This document shows, one piece after another, positions 6,596 to 12,864 of a stretch of DNA of 12,864 nt. The stretch spans positions 1 to 12,864 of the forward strand of contig DASRCB010000191.1 in the NCBI GenBank assembly GCA_035653295.1, read 5' to 3'. The translations under genes were made by a program, and so were the position numbers. Below the pieces are notes generated by a model. That model was not told the origin of the DNA and ran no database searches. It worked only from the letters and a program-made list of their open reading frames with translations. Origin of the DNA: DASRCB01 sp035653295. Its GTDB lineage: Bacteria > Acidobacteriota > Terriglobia > Bryobacterales > Bryobacteraceae. How positions within the stretch are numbered: position 1 is the stretch's first letter; each line of letters opens with the position of its first letter.

Positions 6596-8023
6596 ATGGG
6601 TACTGCAACCGCCGGGATCGCAACAGAGTATAAGGTAGCCGACCTCACGCTGGCCGACTGGGGCCGCAAAGAGATCTCCATCGCCGAGCACGAGATGCCC
6701 GGGCTGATGGCCATTCGCGGCAAGTACGCGAAGGAGAAGCCGCTGGCCGGGGTGCGCATCACCGGCTCGCTGCACATGACCATTCAGACCGCGGTGCTCA
6801 TCGAGACGCTGGTGGATCTCGGCGCCGACGTGCGCTGGGCGAGCTGCAACATCTTCAGCACCCAGGACCATGCCGCAGCGGCGATCGCGGTCTCCGGCGT
6901 TCCGGTGTTCGCCTGGAAAGGCGAGTCTCTCGAGGATTACTGGTGGTGCACGTATCAGGCGATCAGCCATCCCGGCGGCAAGGGGCCGGAGCTGGTGGTG
7001 GATGACGGCGGCGACGTCACGCTGCTGATCCACAAAGGTTATGAACTGGAAGAGGGCAGCGACTGGGTCAACACGCCTTCCGAGAGCCACGAAGAGAAGG
7101 TGATCAAGGACCTGCTGAAGAGCGTTCACGCGGAGAATCCACGGCGCTGGCACGAGATCGTGAGCGACTGGCGCGGCGTTTCCGAAGAGACCACGACGGG
7201 CGTGCACCGGTTGTACAAGATGCAGGAGCTCGGCAAGCTGCTGGTTCCGGCAATCAACGTGAACGACTCCGTGACGAAATCGAAGTTCGACAACCTGTAC
7301 GGCTGCCGCGAATCGCTGGCGGACGGCATCAAGCGCGCGACCGATGTGATGGTGGCCGGCAAGGTTGCCGTTGTCTGCGGTTACGGCGATGTAGGCAAGG
7401 GCTGCGCGCATTCCCTCCGCGGCATGGGCGCGCGCGTGATCGTGACCGAGGTGGATCCCATCAACGCGCTCCAGGCGGCGATGGAAGGCTTCGAGGTGAC
7501 CACCGTCGAGGATACGCTCGGCCGCGGCGACATCTACGTCACCTGCACGGGCAACGTGGACATCATCACCTACGAGCACATGCAGCGCATGAAGGACCAG
7601 GCCATCGTCTGCAATATCGGGCACTTCGATAACGAGATCCAGATGGATCGGCTGAACACAGCGCGCGGCGTGAACAAAACGAACATCAAGCCGCAGGTGG
7701 ATTTCTACACCTTCCCGGATGGGCACGGGATTTTCGTACTGGCGGAAGGGCGGCTGGTGAACCTCGGCTGCGCCACGGGCCACCCGAGCTTCGTCATGAG
7801 CAACAGCTTTTCGAACCAGACGCTGGCGCAGATCGATCTCTGGAAGAATCGCGACAACTACGCCGTGGGCGTGTACACGCTTCCCAAGAAGCTGGATGAG
7901 GAAGTCGCGCGCCTGCATCTGGAGAAGATCGGGGTGAAGCTGACCACGCTGACCCCGCGGCAGGCGGAATACATTGGCGTGCCGGTGGAAGGGCCGTACA
8001 AGCCGGAACATTATCGGTATTGA
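6596..8023 (+). CDS. ahcY: Adenosylhomocysteinase (S-adenosylhomocysteine hydrolase)
   Basis: A 475-residue cytosolic enzyme that reversibly hydrolyses S-adenosylhomocysteine to adenosine and homocysteine using bound NAD+ (EC 3.13.2.1), removing the inhibitor made by methyltransferases. Family residues are present: GSLHMT with His60, EETT at 197-200, NVNDSVTKSKFDN at 221-233 (Lys228 and Asp232 matching the catalytic pair of the human enzyme), Cys237, the NAD-binding GYGDVGKG at 262-269, IGHFD with His343, and the family-typical ending YKPEHYRY. Compared with the 432-residue human form it has the roughly 40-residue insertion at about 150-185 seen in many bacterial and plant enzymes. ATG at 6596 is preceded by GAGGAG at five bases. 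It is probably cotranscribed with metK, 40 bp downstream, and repressed by the divergent SahR-like protein. Confidence 0.98.
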   Translation: MGTATAGIATEYKVADLTLADWGRKEISIAEHEMPGLMAIRGKYAKEKPLAGVRITGSLHMTIQTAVLIETLVDLGADVRWASCNIFSTQDHAAAAIAVSGVPVFAWKGESLEDYWWCTYQAISHPGGKGPELVVDDGGDVTLLIHKGYELEEGSDWVNTPSESHEEKVIKDLLKSVHAENPRRWHEIVSDWRGVSEETTTGVHRLYKMQELGKLLVPAINVNDSVTKSKFDNLYGCRESLADGIKRATDVMVAGKVAVVCGYGDVGKGCAHSLRGMGARVIVTEVDPINALQAAMEGFEVTTVEDTLGRGDIYVTCTGNVDIITYEHMQRMKDQAIVCNIGHFDNEIQMDRLNTARGVNKTNIKPQVDFYTFPDGHGIFVLAEGRLVNLGCATGHPSFVMSNSFSNQTLAQIDLWKNRDNYAVGVYTLPKKLDEEVARLHLEKIGVKLTTLTPRQAEYIGVPVEGPYKPEHYRY

Positions 8024-8047
8024 GTTACATTTGAAGGATTAGATTTC

Positions 8048-8053
8048 AGGAGG
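8048..8053 (+). promoter_or_regulatory. Ribosome-binding site supporting the metK GTG start
   Basis: AGGAGG, 10 bases before GTG at 8064. The next in-frame ATG (8079) would be 25 bases away, so the GTG start is favoured. Confidence 0.75.
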
Positions 8054-8063
8054 CAGAACTTCG

Positions 8064-9233
8064 GTGGCGACAAGCAAGATGCGTCATATTTTCACGTCCG
8101 AATCGGTGACCGAGGGTCACCCGGACAAGATGGCTGACCAGATCTCGGATTCCGTGCTGGACGCGGTATTGAGGGACGATCCAACAGGCCGCGTAGCGTG
8201 CGAGGTTCTCGTCACCACGGGCATCTGCGTTGTCTCCGGAGAGATCACCACGACAACCTACGTCGACGTGCCGAAGCTGGCGCGGCAGGTGATCAGCGAT
8301 ATCGGCTACGATGACGCGAGTTTCGGCTACGACTGCAAGACCTGCGGCATCCTGAACATGATCCAGAGCCAGTCGCCGGATATCGCTATGGGCGTGGACA
8401 CCGGCGGAGCAGGCGACCAGGGCCTGATGTTCGGCTACGCCTGCAACGAGACAGCGGAGCTGATGCCGCTGCCCATCATGATGGCCCACAAGCTGGTGCG
8501 GAAGCTAAGCGACGTTCGCCGCGCGGGCGAGCTGACGTTCCTGCGGCCGGACGGCAAGAGCCAGGTCAGCGTGGAGTACGTGGACGGAAAGCCGAAGCGC
8601 GTGGACGCCGTCGTCGTTTCCACCCAGCACGACGACGCCATCTCCACCGAAGAGCTGCGCGCGCAGGTGAAGAAGCACATCATCGACGCGGTGATCCCGT
8701 CGAACATGGTGGATTCGGGGACGAAGTATCATATCAATCCGACCGGCCGCTTCGTAATCGGCGGACCGCACGGCGATACCGGGCTGACCGGGCGCAAGAT
8801 CATCGTCGACACGTACGGCGGCATGGGACGGCACGGCGGCGGCGCGTTCTCGGGCAAGGATCCGACGAAGGTGGACCGTTCGGCCTGCTACATGGCCCGC
8901 TACATCGCGAAGAATTTGGTGGCGGCCGGCCTGGCGGAGCGCTGCGAAGTGCAGCTGGCCTACGCCATCGGCGTGGCTGAGCCGGTCTCGGTGAACGTGA
9001 ACACGTTCGGCACGGGCGCGGTGGACGAGGAGCGGTTGGTGGAACTGATCCGCGAGCATTTCCCGCTGACGCCGAGGGCCATCATCGATCACCTGAAGCT
9101 GCGCCGGCCGATTTATCGCGCCACTGCGGCCTTCGGGCACTTCGGCCGGACGGAAGACACCTTCAGCTGGGAACTCGCCGACAAGGCCGAGGCGCTCAAG
9201 GACGGCAGCCGGGTGGCGACGGCGGCGCGGTAA
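8064..9233 (+). CDS. metK: S-adenosylmethionine synthase (methionine adenosyltransferase)
   Basis: A 389-residue cytosolic enzyme, normal length for the family, which makes S-adenosylmethionine from methionine and ATP (EC 2.5.1.6). It contains EGHPDK at 17-22, the signature GAGDQG at 115-120, INPTGRFVIGGPHGDTGLTGRKIIVDTYGG at about 224-253 and the phosphate-binding GGGAFSGKDPTKVDRS at 258-273. It ends in the usual RPIYRATAAFGHFGR region. The start is GTG at 8064. It lies 40 bp after ahcY on the same strand with no terminator between, forming an ahcY-metK operon that joins the supply of S-adenosylmethionine to removal of its by-product. No SAM riboswitch is visible, which fits control by the SahR-like repressor instead. 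It converges with the lipoprotein gene, with 12 bp between stops. Confidence 0.98.
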   Translation: MATSKMRHIFTSESVTEGHPDKMADQISDSVLDAVLRDDPTGRVACEVLVTTGICVVSGEITTTTYVDVPKLARQVISDIGYDDASFGYDCKTCGILNMIQSQSPDIAMGVDTGGAGDQGLMFGYACNETAELMPLPIMMAHKLVRKLSDVRRAGELTFLRPDGKSQVSVEYVDGKPKRVDAVVVSTQHDDAISTEELRAQVKKHIIDAVIPSNMVDSGTKYHINPTGRFVIGGPHGDTGLTGRKIIVDTYGGMGRHGGGAFSGKDPTKVDRSACYMARYIAKNLVAAGLAERCEVQLAYAIGVAEPVSVNVNTFGTGAVDEERLVELIREHFPLTPRAIIDHLKLRRPIYRATAAFGHFGRTEDTFSWELADKAEALKDGSRVATAAR

Positions 9234-9240
9234 GCCGCGC
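9225..9240. terminator. GC hairpin between the convergent metK and lipoprotein genes
   Basis: GCGCGG (9225-9230) and CCGCGC (9235-9240) form a perfect 6-bp stem with a TAAG loop that contains the metK stop codon. There is no U-run on either side. It may act as a weak bidirectional terminator or a 3'-end stabiliser. Confidence 0.35.
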
Positions 9241-9245
9241 GAATC

Positions 9246-10472
9246 TCAGTGCCCCAGCAGGTGTGAGATGCGGCGGCGAATGCGGCTGAATAGCGATGGC
9301 TTCGCCGCCGGTTGCTCACTGATGGGTACGATTGCCGGCTGCGGCGAGGCCTTGCCGTTCTGGTCCGGCACGTAAAGCTGCTTGCCCACCAGGCGCACAC
9401 GGTAGATGTCGTAGATGTAGTAATACCGATACAGCTTGCCGTCGTCCTCATCCTGCATGAGCAGGGTAAACTTCGGCGGCGATCCCTGTTCCGCGAATAT
9501 CGGGTAATACCCAATCACCTTCCGCTGTACGTACGCCGTCTCGTAACGGTGATGGTGCGGGTTCCAGATGAAATACCGGAAGCTGTCGAAATCGTACGGC
9601 GCGTTCGCCTTCGACAGCGTCGTCCAGAGCCAGTTCGGTTTCACCAGATCGCCGTCGTGCACCGGACCCATGTTGAAGTAGGAGGTGATGCGGTGACCCT
9701 CGGAATACTGCGCCACCTCATCGGGGATGGCCATGTTGAGCATTCGCGAGAGCACCCAGCCCACGCGGCCGTCCCTGGCGCGGACCTGAGTCCAGTCGTC
9801 CATGGCGACCGGTTTAGCGGGCTCGTCTGAATCGGGATCGGGCGGCGGCACGTTGGTCTTCGACAGCTCGACGTAGTTATTGGGCAGCGTCGGCGCGGCC
9901 GGCGGGGGCGGGCGGAAGCGAGCCTTCCGTTCGTCTTCTTTTCTGGGGCCGCGCGCGATCTTCGGACGCGGCGGGATGAGGCGCGGGGGCGGCGCGCTGG
10001 CGCCCTGAACGCGGGGCGTGAGTTTGTGGCCGATGACGTCCACGCGCGTGCCTTCGCGCAGCTGGAAGAAGCTCGGCGAGCTGCGGCTCGGCTCGGCGTG
10101 TGCATTGACCGGCTCGAAGGTCGAGGCCACACCCTGGGAGGGCAGATCGGAAGCGCGGCGCAGCGTGGCGTTGAGCTCGGCCATCTGATCGGGCGTGATG
10201 AGCTGGCGGGTATCGGTCCAACCTTCTTTACCGTTGGGGGCGCGCACCAGAACGAAGCGCCGGCGCTGCTCGAGCACGCCGACCTTGTCTCCATGCCTGA
10301 CCGTTGTCACTGTTGCCGATTTCAGGCTGATCTCCTGGCGCAGGTTGACGGTGATGGGCCCGACGTAGGCAAAGGCCAGCACGGGCTTATGGTGGGTGGT
10401 ATCGGTACCGCAGGAGGTCAGGAGAGACACGAAGAGCAGAGCGGATACCGCGGGGATCAGACGCTGCAACAT
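9246..10472 (-). CDS. Lipoprotein with SH3-like domains and a proline-rich insertion
   Basis: A 408-residue protein with a lipoprotein signal: hydrophobic segment 5-18 and lipobox LTSC with the modified Cys21. Residues about 38-92 form a bacterial SH3-like domain (TVNLRQEISLKSATVTTVRHGDKVGVLEQRRRFVLVR, then GKEGWTDTRQL). A second SH3-like domain appears split: its first half is at about 118-150 (VNAHAEPSRSSPSFFQLREGTRVDVIG) and its last half at about 225-245 (DDWTQVRARDGRVGWVLSRML), with a proline- and charge-rich stretch (about 156-224) between them. The C-terminal 255-368 region is rich in Tyr and Trp and is of no family I recognise; the tail 394-408 is basic. It is probably anchored in the envelope facing the periplasm, perhaps binding cell wall. 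ATG at 10472 has no Shine-Dalgarno. It is divergent from the zinc-ribbon gene (36 bp between starts). Confidence 0.8.
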   Translation of the reverse strand: MLQRLIPAVSALLFVSLLTSCGTDTTHHKPVLAFAYVGPITVNLRQEISLKSATVTTVRHGDKVGVLEQRRRFVLVRAPNGKEGWTDTRQLITPDQMAELNATLRRASDLPSQGVASTFEPVNAHAEPSRSSPSFFQLREGTRVDVIGHKLTPRVQGASAPPPRLIPPRPKIARGPRKEDERKARFRPPPPAAPTLPNNYVELSKTNVPPPDPDSDEPAKPVAMDDWTQVRARDGRVGWVLSRMLNMAIPDEVAQYSEGHRITSYFNMGPVHDGDLVKPNWLWTTLSKANAPYDFDSFRYFIWNPHHHRYETAYVQRKVIGYYPIFAEQGSPPKFTLLMQDEDDGKLYRYYYIYDIYRVRLVGKQLYVPDQNGKASPQPAIVPISEQPAAKPSLFSRIRRRISHLLGH

Positions 10473-10478
10473 CGAGGA

Positions 10479-10508
10479 ATGCTAACTTCAGTTTAGCGAG
10501 TCGCGCAA
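10479..10508 (-). promoter_or_regulatory. Compact divergent control region with inverted repeat; possible leaderless lipoprotein start
   Basis: Only 36 bp separate the lipoprotein ATG (10472, minus) from the zinc-ribbon ATG (10509, plus). Within it, GCTAAC (10481-10486) and GTTTAGC (10491-10497) form an inverted repeat with one extra T. On the minus strand TAGCAT (10484-10479) matches the -10 consensus at four of six positions and would start transcription exactly at 10472. The matching -35 (TTGCGC, 10508-10503) is poor. Confidence 0.33.
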
Positions 10509-10652
10509 ATGGAGCCGAAGCCCGCCGAGTTTTACTGCCCAAAATGCGGCGAACCCGTGTCCGACCCGCTGGCCTGCGGCGACTGCGGGTCTCTGATTTG
10601 CCGCCGCTGTGGCACGCCACTGGAAAACATCGACGATCTGGGTATCGGCTGA
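10509..10652 (+). CDS. 47-residue double zinc-ribbon protein upstream of argS
   Basis: A very short open frame starting at ATG 10509 and ending at TGA 10650-10652. It encodes six cysteines in three CxxC pairs: CPKC at 10-13, CGDC at 23-26 and CRRC at 31-34, with glycines after each knuckle (CPKCG, CGDCG, CRRCG). Four of them can form one treble zinc ribbon, and the third pair could share or build a second site. The N-terminus (MEPKPAEFY) and C-terminus (PLENIDDLGIG) are polar, with no signal peptide or membrane segment, so it is probably cytosolic. It ends 22 bp before argS on the same strand, suggesting one transcript. A weak GCGAG precedes the start. The cysteine spacing argues strongly that it is coding; the function is unknown, perhaps a nucleic-acid or ribosome-binding factor. 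Confidence 0.75.
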   Translation: MEPKPAEFYCPKCGEPVSDPLACGDCGSLICRRCGTPLENIDDLGIG

Positions 10653-10674
10653 TCGCGCGCTAACCTGAAGGCTC

Positions 10675-12627
10675 ATGTTTCATCGACTCGAGCAGCAGAT
10701 CGCGCAGCGTTTCGCCGACCATGTGCGGGCGCGCTACGGCGTGGACACGCCGGCGCCTCTGGAGCAGCCGAAGCAGGCGTCGTTCGGTGAGCTGGCCGTG
10801 CCTGTTGCCTTTCATCTGGCGCGGCAACTTAAGCAGGCGCCGCGGGTGATCGCCGCGCAGATCGTCGCCGATCTGGGCTCGATCGAGGGCGTGAGCGCGC
10901 TGGAGATCGCGGGAAACGGGTACATCAATGTCCGCTTCGACCGCGGAGCGTATGGCTTCGGCACGCTGCACTACCGCGCGGGCGAGCGGGCCGCCGCCGC
11001 GGAGAAGGTAATCGTCGAGCACACCAACATCAATCCGAACAAGGCCGCGCACATCGGACATCTGCGTAACGCCGTGCTGGGCGATACGTTCGTGCGCATG
11101 CTGCGGGCCATCGGCGACAACGTGGAGGTGCAGAACTACATCGACAACACGGGCGTGCAGGTGGCCGACGTGGTTGCGGGGTTCGAGCATCTGGAGAAGA
11201 AAAGCCCGGCGGATGTGCGCGCGCTGATCTCCGGCGCGGAGTGCCGATTCGATTATCTCTGCTGGGACCTGTACGCGCGAATCTCGCAGCACTACAAAGA
11301 CAACCCGGACGCGCTGGCCTGGCGCGCGCAAACGCTGCACGCGATCGAAGCGGGCGAGGGCGACACGGCGGAGCTGGCGCACATGGTGGCCGACGCCATC
11401 GTGCAGGCGCACCTCGGCACCATGCTGCGCCTGGGCATCGAGTATGACGTGCTGCCCCGCGAAAGCGAGATTCTGCATCTGCAGTTCTGGGCCAAGGCGT
11501 TCGAGCAGCTGAAGGAGCGCAGGGCGATTTATCTGGAGACGCAGGGCAAGAACGCCGGTTGCTGGGTGATGCCCGGCAGCGCGTTCTCCGAGTCGGCGGG
11601 CGAGGAGGACAGTAAGGTGATCGTGCGCTCGAACGGCACGGTCACTTACGTCGGCAAGGACATCGCTTATCAGATGTGGAAGTTCGGGATTCTGGGCAAG
11701 GACTTCAATTACTGCCGCTGGAGCACGTATCCGGACGGACATGCGGTGTGGGCTTCGACGACGGCGCCGTCGGACCCGGATGCTCCGTCGTTCGGGCACG
11801 GCCAGCGTGTCTATAACGTGATCGACTCGCGGCAGTCCTATTTACAGGATGTTGTCGTGGCGGGCCTCCGCGCGCTCGGGTACAACGAGCAGGCCGACCA
11901 CTCCATTCACTTCTCGTATGAGATGGTGGCGCTTTCGCCGCGCACCTGCGTGGCGCTGGGCATCGAGTTGTCGGACGAGGACAGGCGGCGGCCATATGTC
12001 GAGGTCTCCGGGCGCAAAGGGCTGGGCGTGAAGGCGGACGATCTGATCGACAAGCTGATCGAGAACGCCCTGGCCGAAGTGGATTCGCGTCATCCCGAAG
12101 CGCCCGCCGCCGAGCGACGGGACGTGGCGGCGCAGATCGCGGTCGGCGCGCTGCGCTATTTCATGCTGAAGTACACGCGAAATTCCGTGATTGCGTTCGA
12201 TTTTCAGGAGGCGCTCAGCTTTGAAGGCGAGACCGGGCCGTATGTGCAGTACGCGGCGGTGCGCGCGCGCAACATCATTCGCAAGCTGGAGGAGCGCGGC
12301 GAGAAGCTGCCGGACTTTGCGGCGGAGCTGAGCCAGGAGGCGTTCACCCGGCAGCTGGCGGCGGAGGATTTCTGGCAGTTGCTGCTGCTGGCGTCGAAGT
12401 CGGAGTCGGCGATCACGAGAGCCGTGGCGTCAGGCGAACCGGCGCATGTGGCGAAGTATGCGTTCCAGCTCGCGCAGGCGTTCAACAATTTCTATCACGA
12501 GTATCCGGTGCTGCAGGAAGAGAATCGGGAGAAGCGGACGTTTCTGCTGTGGATGACGGATTATTTCCGGTCGCAGCTGCAGCGCACGCTGGGGGTGCTG
12601 GGGATGACGGCGCCGGAGTATATGTAG
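10675..12627 (+). CDS. argS: Arginyl-tRNA synthetase
   Basis: A 650-residue class I aminoacyl-tRNA synthetase that charges tRNA-Arg with arginine (EC 6.1.1.19). The N-terminal additional domain typical of ArgRS covers about residues 1-100 (QQIAQRFADHVRARYG, then FGELAVPVAFHLARQLKQ and NGYINVRFD). The catalytic core starts at about 115 with HTNINPNKAAHIGHLRNAVLGD, HIGH motif at 126-129. The region equivalent to KMSKS is VSGRKGLGVKADDL at about 441-455, which lacks the canonical sequence, as in many ArgRS. The C-terminal anticodon-binding helical domain follows, with YVQYAAVRARNIIRK and the typical ending RTLGVLGMTAPEYM. At 650 residues it is 70-100 longer than common bacterial forms, with extra length in the 180-420 part. 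ATG at 10675 fits the family. It is preceded by the zinc-ribbon gene and followed by a GC hairpin. Confidence 0.96.
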   Translation: MFHRLEQQIAQRFADHVRARYGVDTPAPLEQPKQASFGELAVPVAFHLARQLKQAPRVIAAQIVADLGSIEGVSALEIAGNGYINVRFDRGAYGFGTLHYRAGERAAAAEKVIVEHTNINPNKAAHIGHLRNAVLGDTFVRMLRAIGDNVEVQNYIDNTGVQVADVVAGFEHLEKKSPADVRALISGAECRFDYLCWDLYARISQHYKDNPDALAWRAQTLHAIEAGEGDTAELAHMVADAIVQAHLGTMLRLGIEYDVLPRESEILHLQFWAKAFEQLKERRAIYLETQGKNAGCWVMPGSAFSESAGEEDSKVIVRSNGTVTYVGKDIAYQMWKFGILGKDFNYCRWSTYPDGHAVWASTTAPSDPDAPSFGHGQRVYNVIDSRQSYLQDVVVAGLRALGYNEQADHSIHFSYEMVALSPRTCVALGIELSDEDRRRPYVEVSGRKGLGVKADDLIDKLIENALAEVDSRHPEAPAAERRDVAAQIAVGALRYFMLKYTRNSVIAFDFQEALSFEGETGPYVQYAAVRARNIIRKLEERGEKLPDFAAELSQEAFTRQLAAEDFWQLLLLASKSESAITRAVASGEPAHVAKYAFQLAQAFNNFYHEYPVLQEENREKRTFLLWMTDYFRSQLQRTLGVLGMTAPEYM

Positions 12628-12705
12628 GCGCAATTCGGCATGAAGTTGCCTCCGGGCGCACCCGTGTCTGAAAGTGGTGGGTCGAATATCTGAATGGCAG
12701 ACCCG

Positions 12706-12731
12706 GGCCCGCGCCGTTTGCGGCGCGGGCC
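12706..12731 (+). terminator. Strong GC hairpin downstream of argS
   Basis: GGCCCGCGCCG (12706-12716) pairs perfectly with CGGCGCGGGCC (12721-12731) around a TTTG loop: 11 bp, almost all GC. GCAG (12697-12700) and CTGC (12740-12743) could extend it outside an internal loop. No U-run follows, so it is not a classic intrinsic terminator, although GC-rich genomes often use such stems. It starts 78 bp after the argS stop. Confidence 0.5.
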
Positions 12732-12864
12732 GGACCCGGCTGCTCTATCGCCGTCACTGATTGACCGGACGCGTTGTTTGTTAAAACGCAGCGCCCGGTG
12801 GACCACAATTCAACGCACTCGCCGCAATCCGGAACGCGATGTCCGGACTACAGCTCACTGCCTG
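12732..12864. other. Non-coding tail, possibly upstream region of a gene beyond the window
   Basis: No open frame here has family resemblance. On the plus strand a TTGACC (12761-12766) is followed after 15 bp by TAAAAC (12782-12787), itself preceded by TG as in an extended -10. An ATG at 12839 opens a frame (MSGLQLTA) that runs off the end. These could be the promoter and start of the next gene, but the fragment is too short to judge and no convincing Shine-Dalgarno precedes it. Confidence 0.25.

Noticed and set aside
6560..8011. A 483-codon open frame on the minus strand, antisense to almost all of ahcY
   Set aside because: It is a mirror of the strong codon bias of ahcY in GC-rich DNA. The translation is His-, Val- and Ala-rich without recognisable motifs, and the sense strand is a certain gene.
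8024..8063. Possible SAM riboswitch or SAH riboswitch before metK or ahcY
   Set aside because: The ahcY-metK gap is only 40 bp and the predicted ahcY leader about 29 bases, too short for any known SAM or SAH riboswitch; no matching stem pattern is seen.
10660..11799. A 379-codon minus-strand open frame opposite argS
   Set aside because: This is an antisense shadow of a certain gene, Arg/His/Leu-rich, with no family motif.
12628..12864. tRNA-like patches (a GGGTCGAA stretch) after argS
   Set aside because: No acceptor, D or anticodon arms can be formed around it at tRNA spacing.
1..12864. Mobile element, CRISPR array, toxin-antitoxin or defence system
   Set aside because: No transposase, integrase, repeat-spacer pattern, nuclease or paired small toxin gene is visible; composition looks uniform and the genes are mostly housekeeping.

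Overview
The window is a GC-rich bacterial chromosome segment with tightly packed genes. Several features point to Acidobacteriota, probably the Bryobacterales/Solibacter lineage: a MacB/FtsX-type permease end of the kind that is very abundant there, a secreted TPR protein with a decayed peptidase-like N-terminus, and a lineage-typical outer-membrane protein. This assignment is inferred from family resemblance, not from a marker gene.

Layout. 1-1135: 3' part of a MacB-like ABC permease (+). 1208-1588: small four-helix membrane protein (+). 1645-4625: a minus-strand block read from right to left, made of a secreted TPR protein, rimI (4-base overlap), a 125-bp gap, a YdcH/DUF465 coiled-coil protein, a strong terminator, then a GyrI-like effector-binding protein with its own terminator-like element. 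4722-5609: outer-membrane protein of the phenol-degradation MetA-like family (+). 5618-6550: ArsR-methyltransferase fusion regulator (-), divergent from ahcY (6596-8023, +) and metK (8064-9233, +). 9246-10472: lipoprotein with SH3-like domains (-). 10509-10652: unlisted 47-residue zinc-ribbon protein (+), then argS (10675-12627, +). 12628-12864: non-coding tail with a strong GC hairpin.

How they work together. The clearest functional unit is sahR-ahcY-metK. MetK makes S-adenosylmethionine, methyltransferases turn it into S-adenosylhomocysteine (SAH), and AhcY removes the SAH. The divergent regulator has the SahR architecture (ArsR-type DNA-binding domain plus a SAM/SAH-binding methyltransferase domain). 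The 45 bp between the two start codons, with the adjoining end of the regulator gene, hold a good sigma-70 promoter for ahcY and an inverted repeat over its predicted transcription start. This looks like direct feedback control of the methyl cycle. The second unit is the small zinc-ribbon gene placed 22 bp before argS.

Three minus-strand genes (starts 4625, 6550, 10472) lack a Shine-Dalgarno sequence. Each has a -10-like hexamer placed so that transcription would begin at or next to the start codon, which suggests leaderless mRNAs. I found no mobile element, CRISPR array, tRNA, rRNA or defence system. Most of the window is ordinary housekeeping, and no convincing wholly new system is visible.
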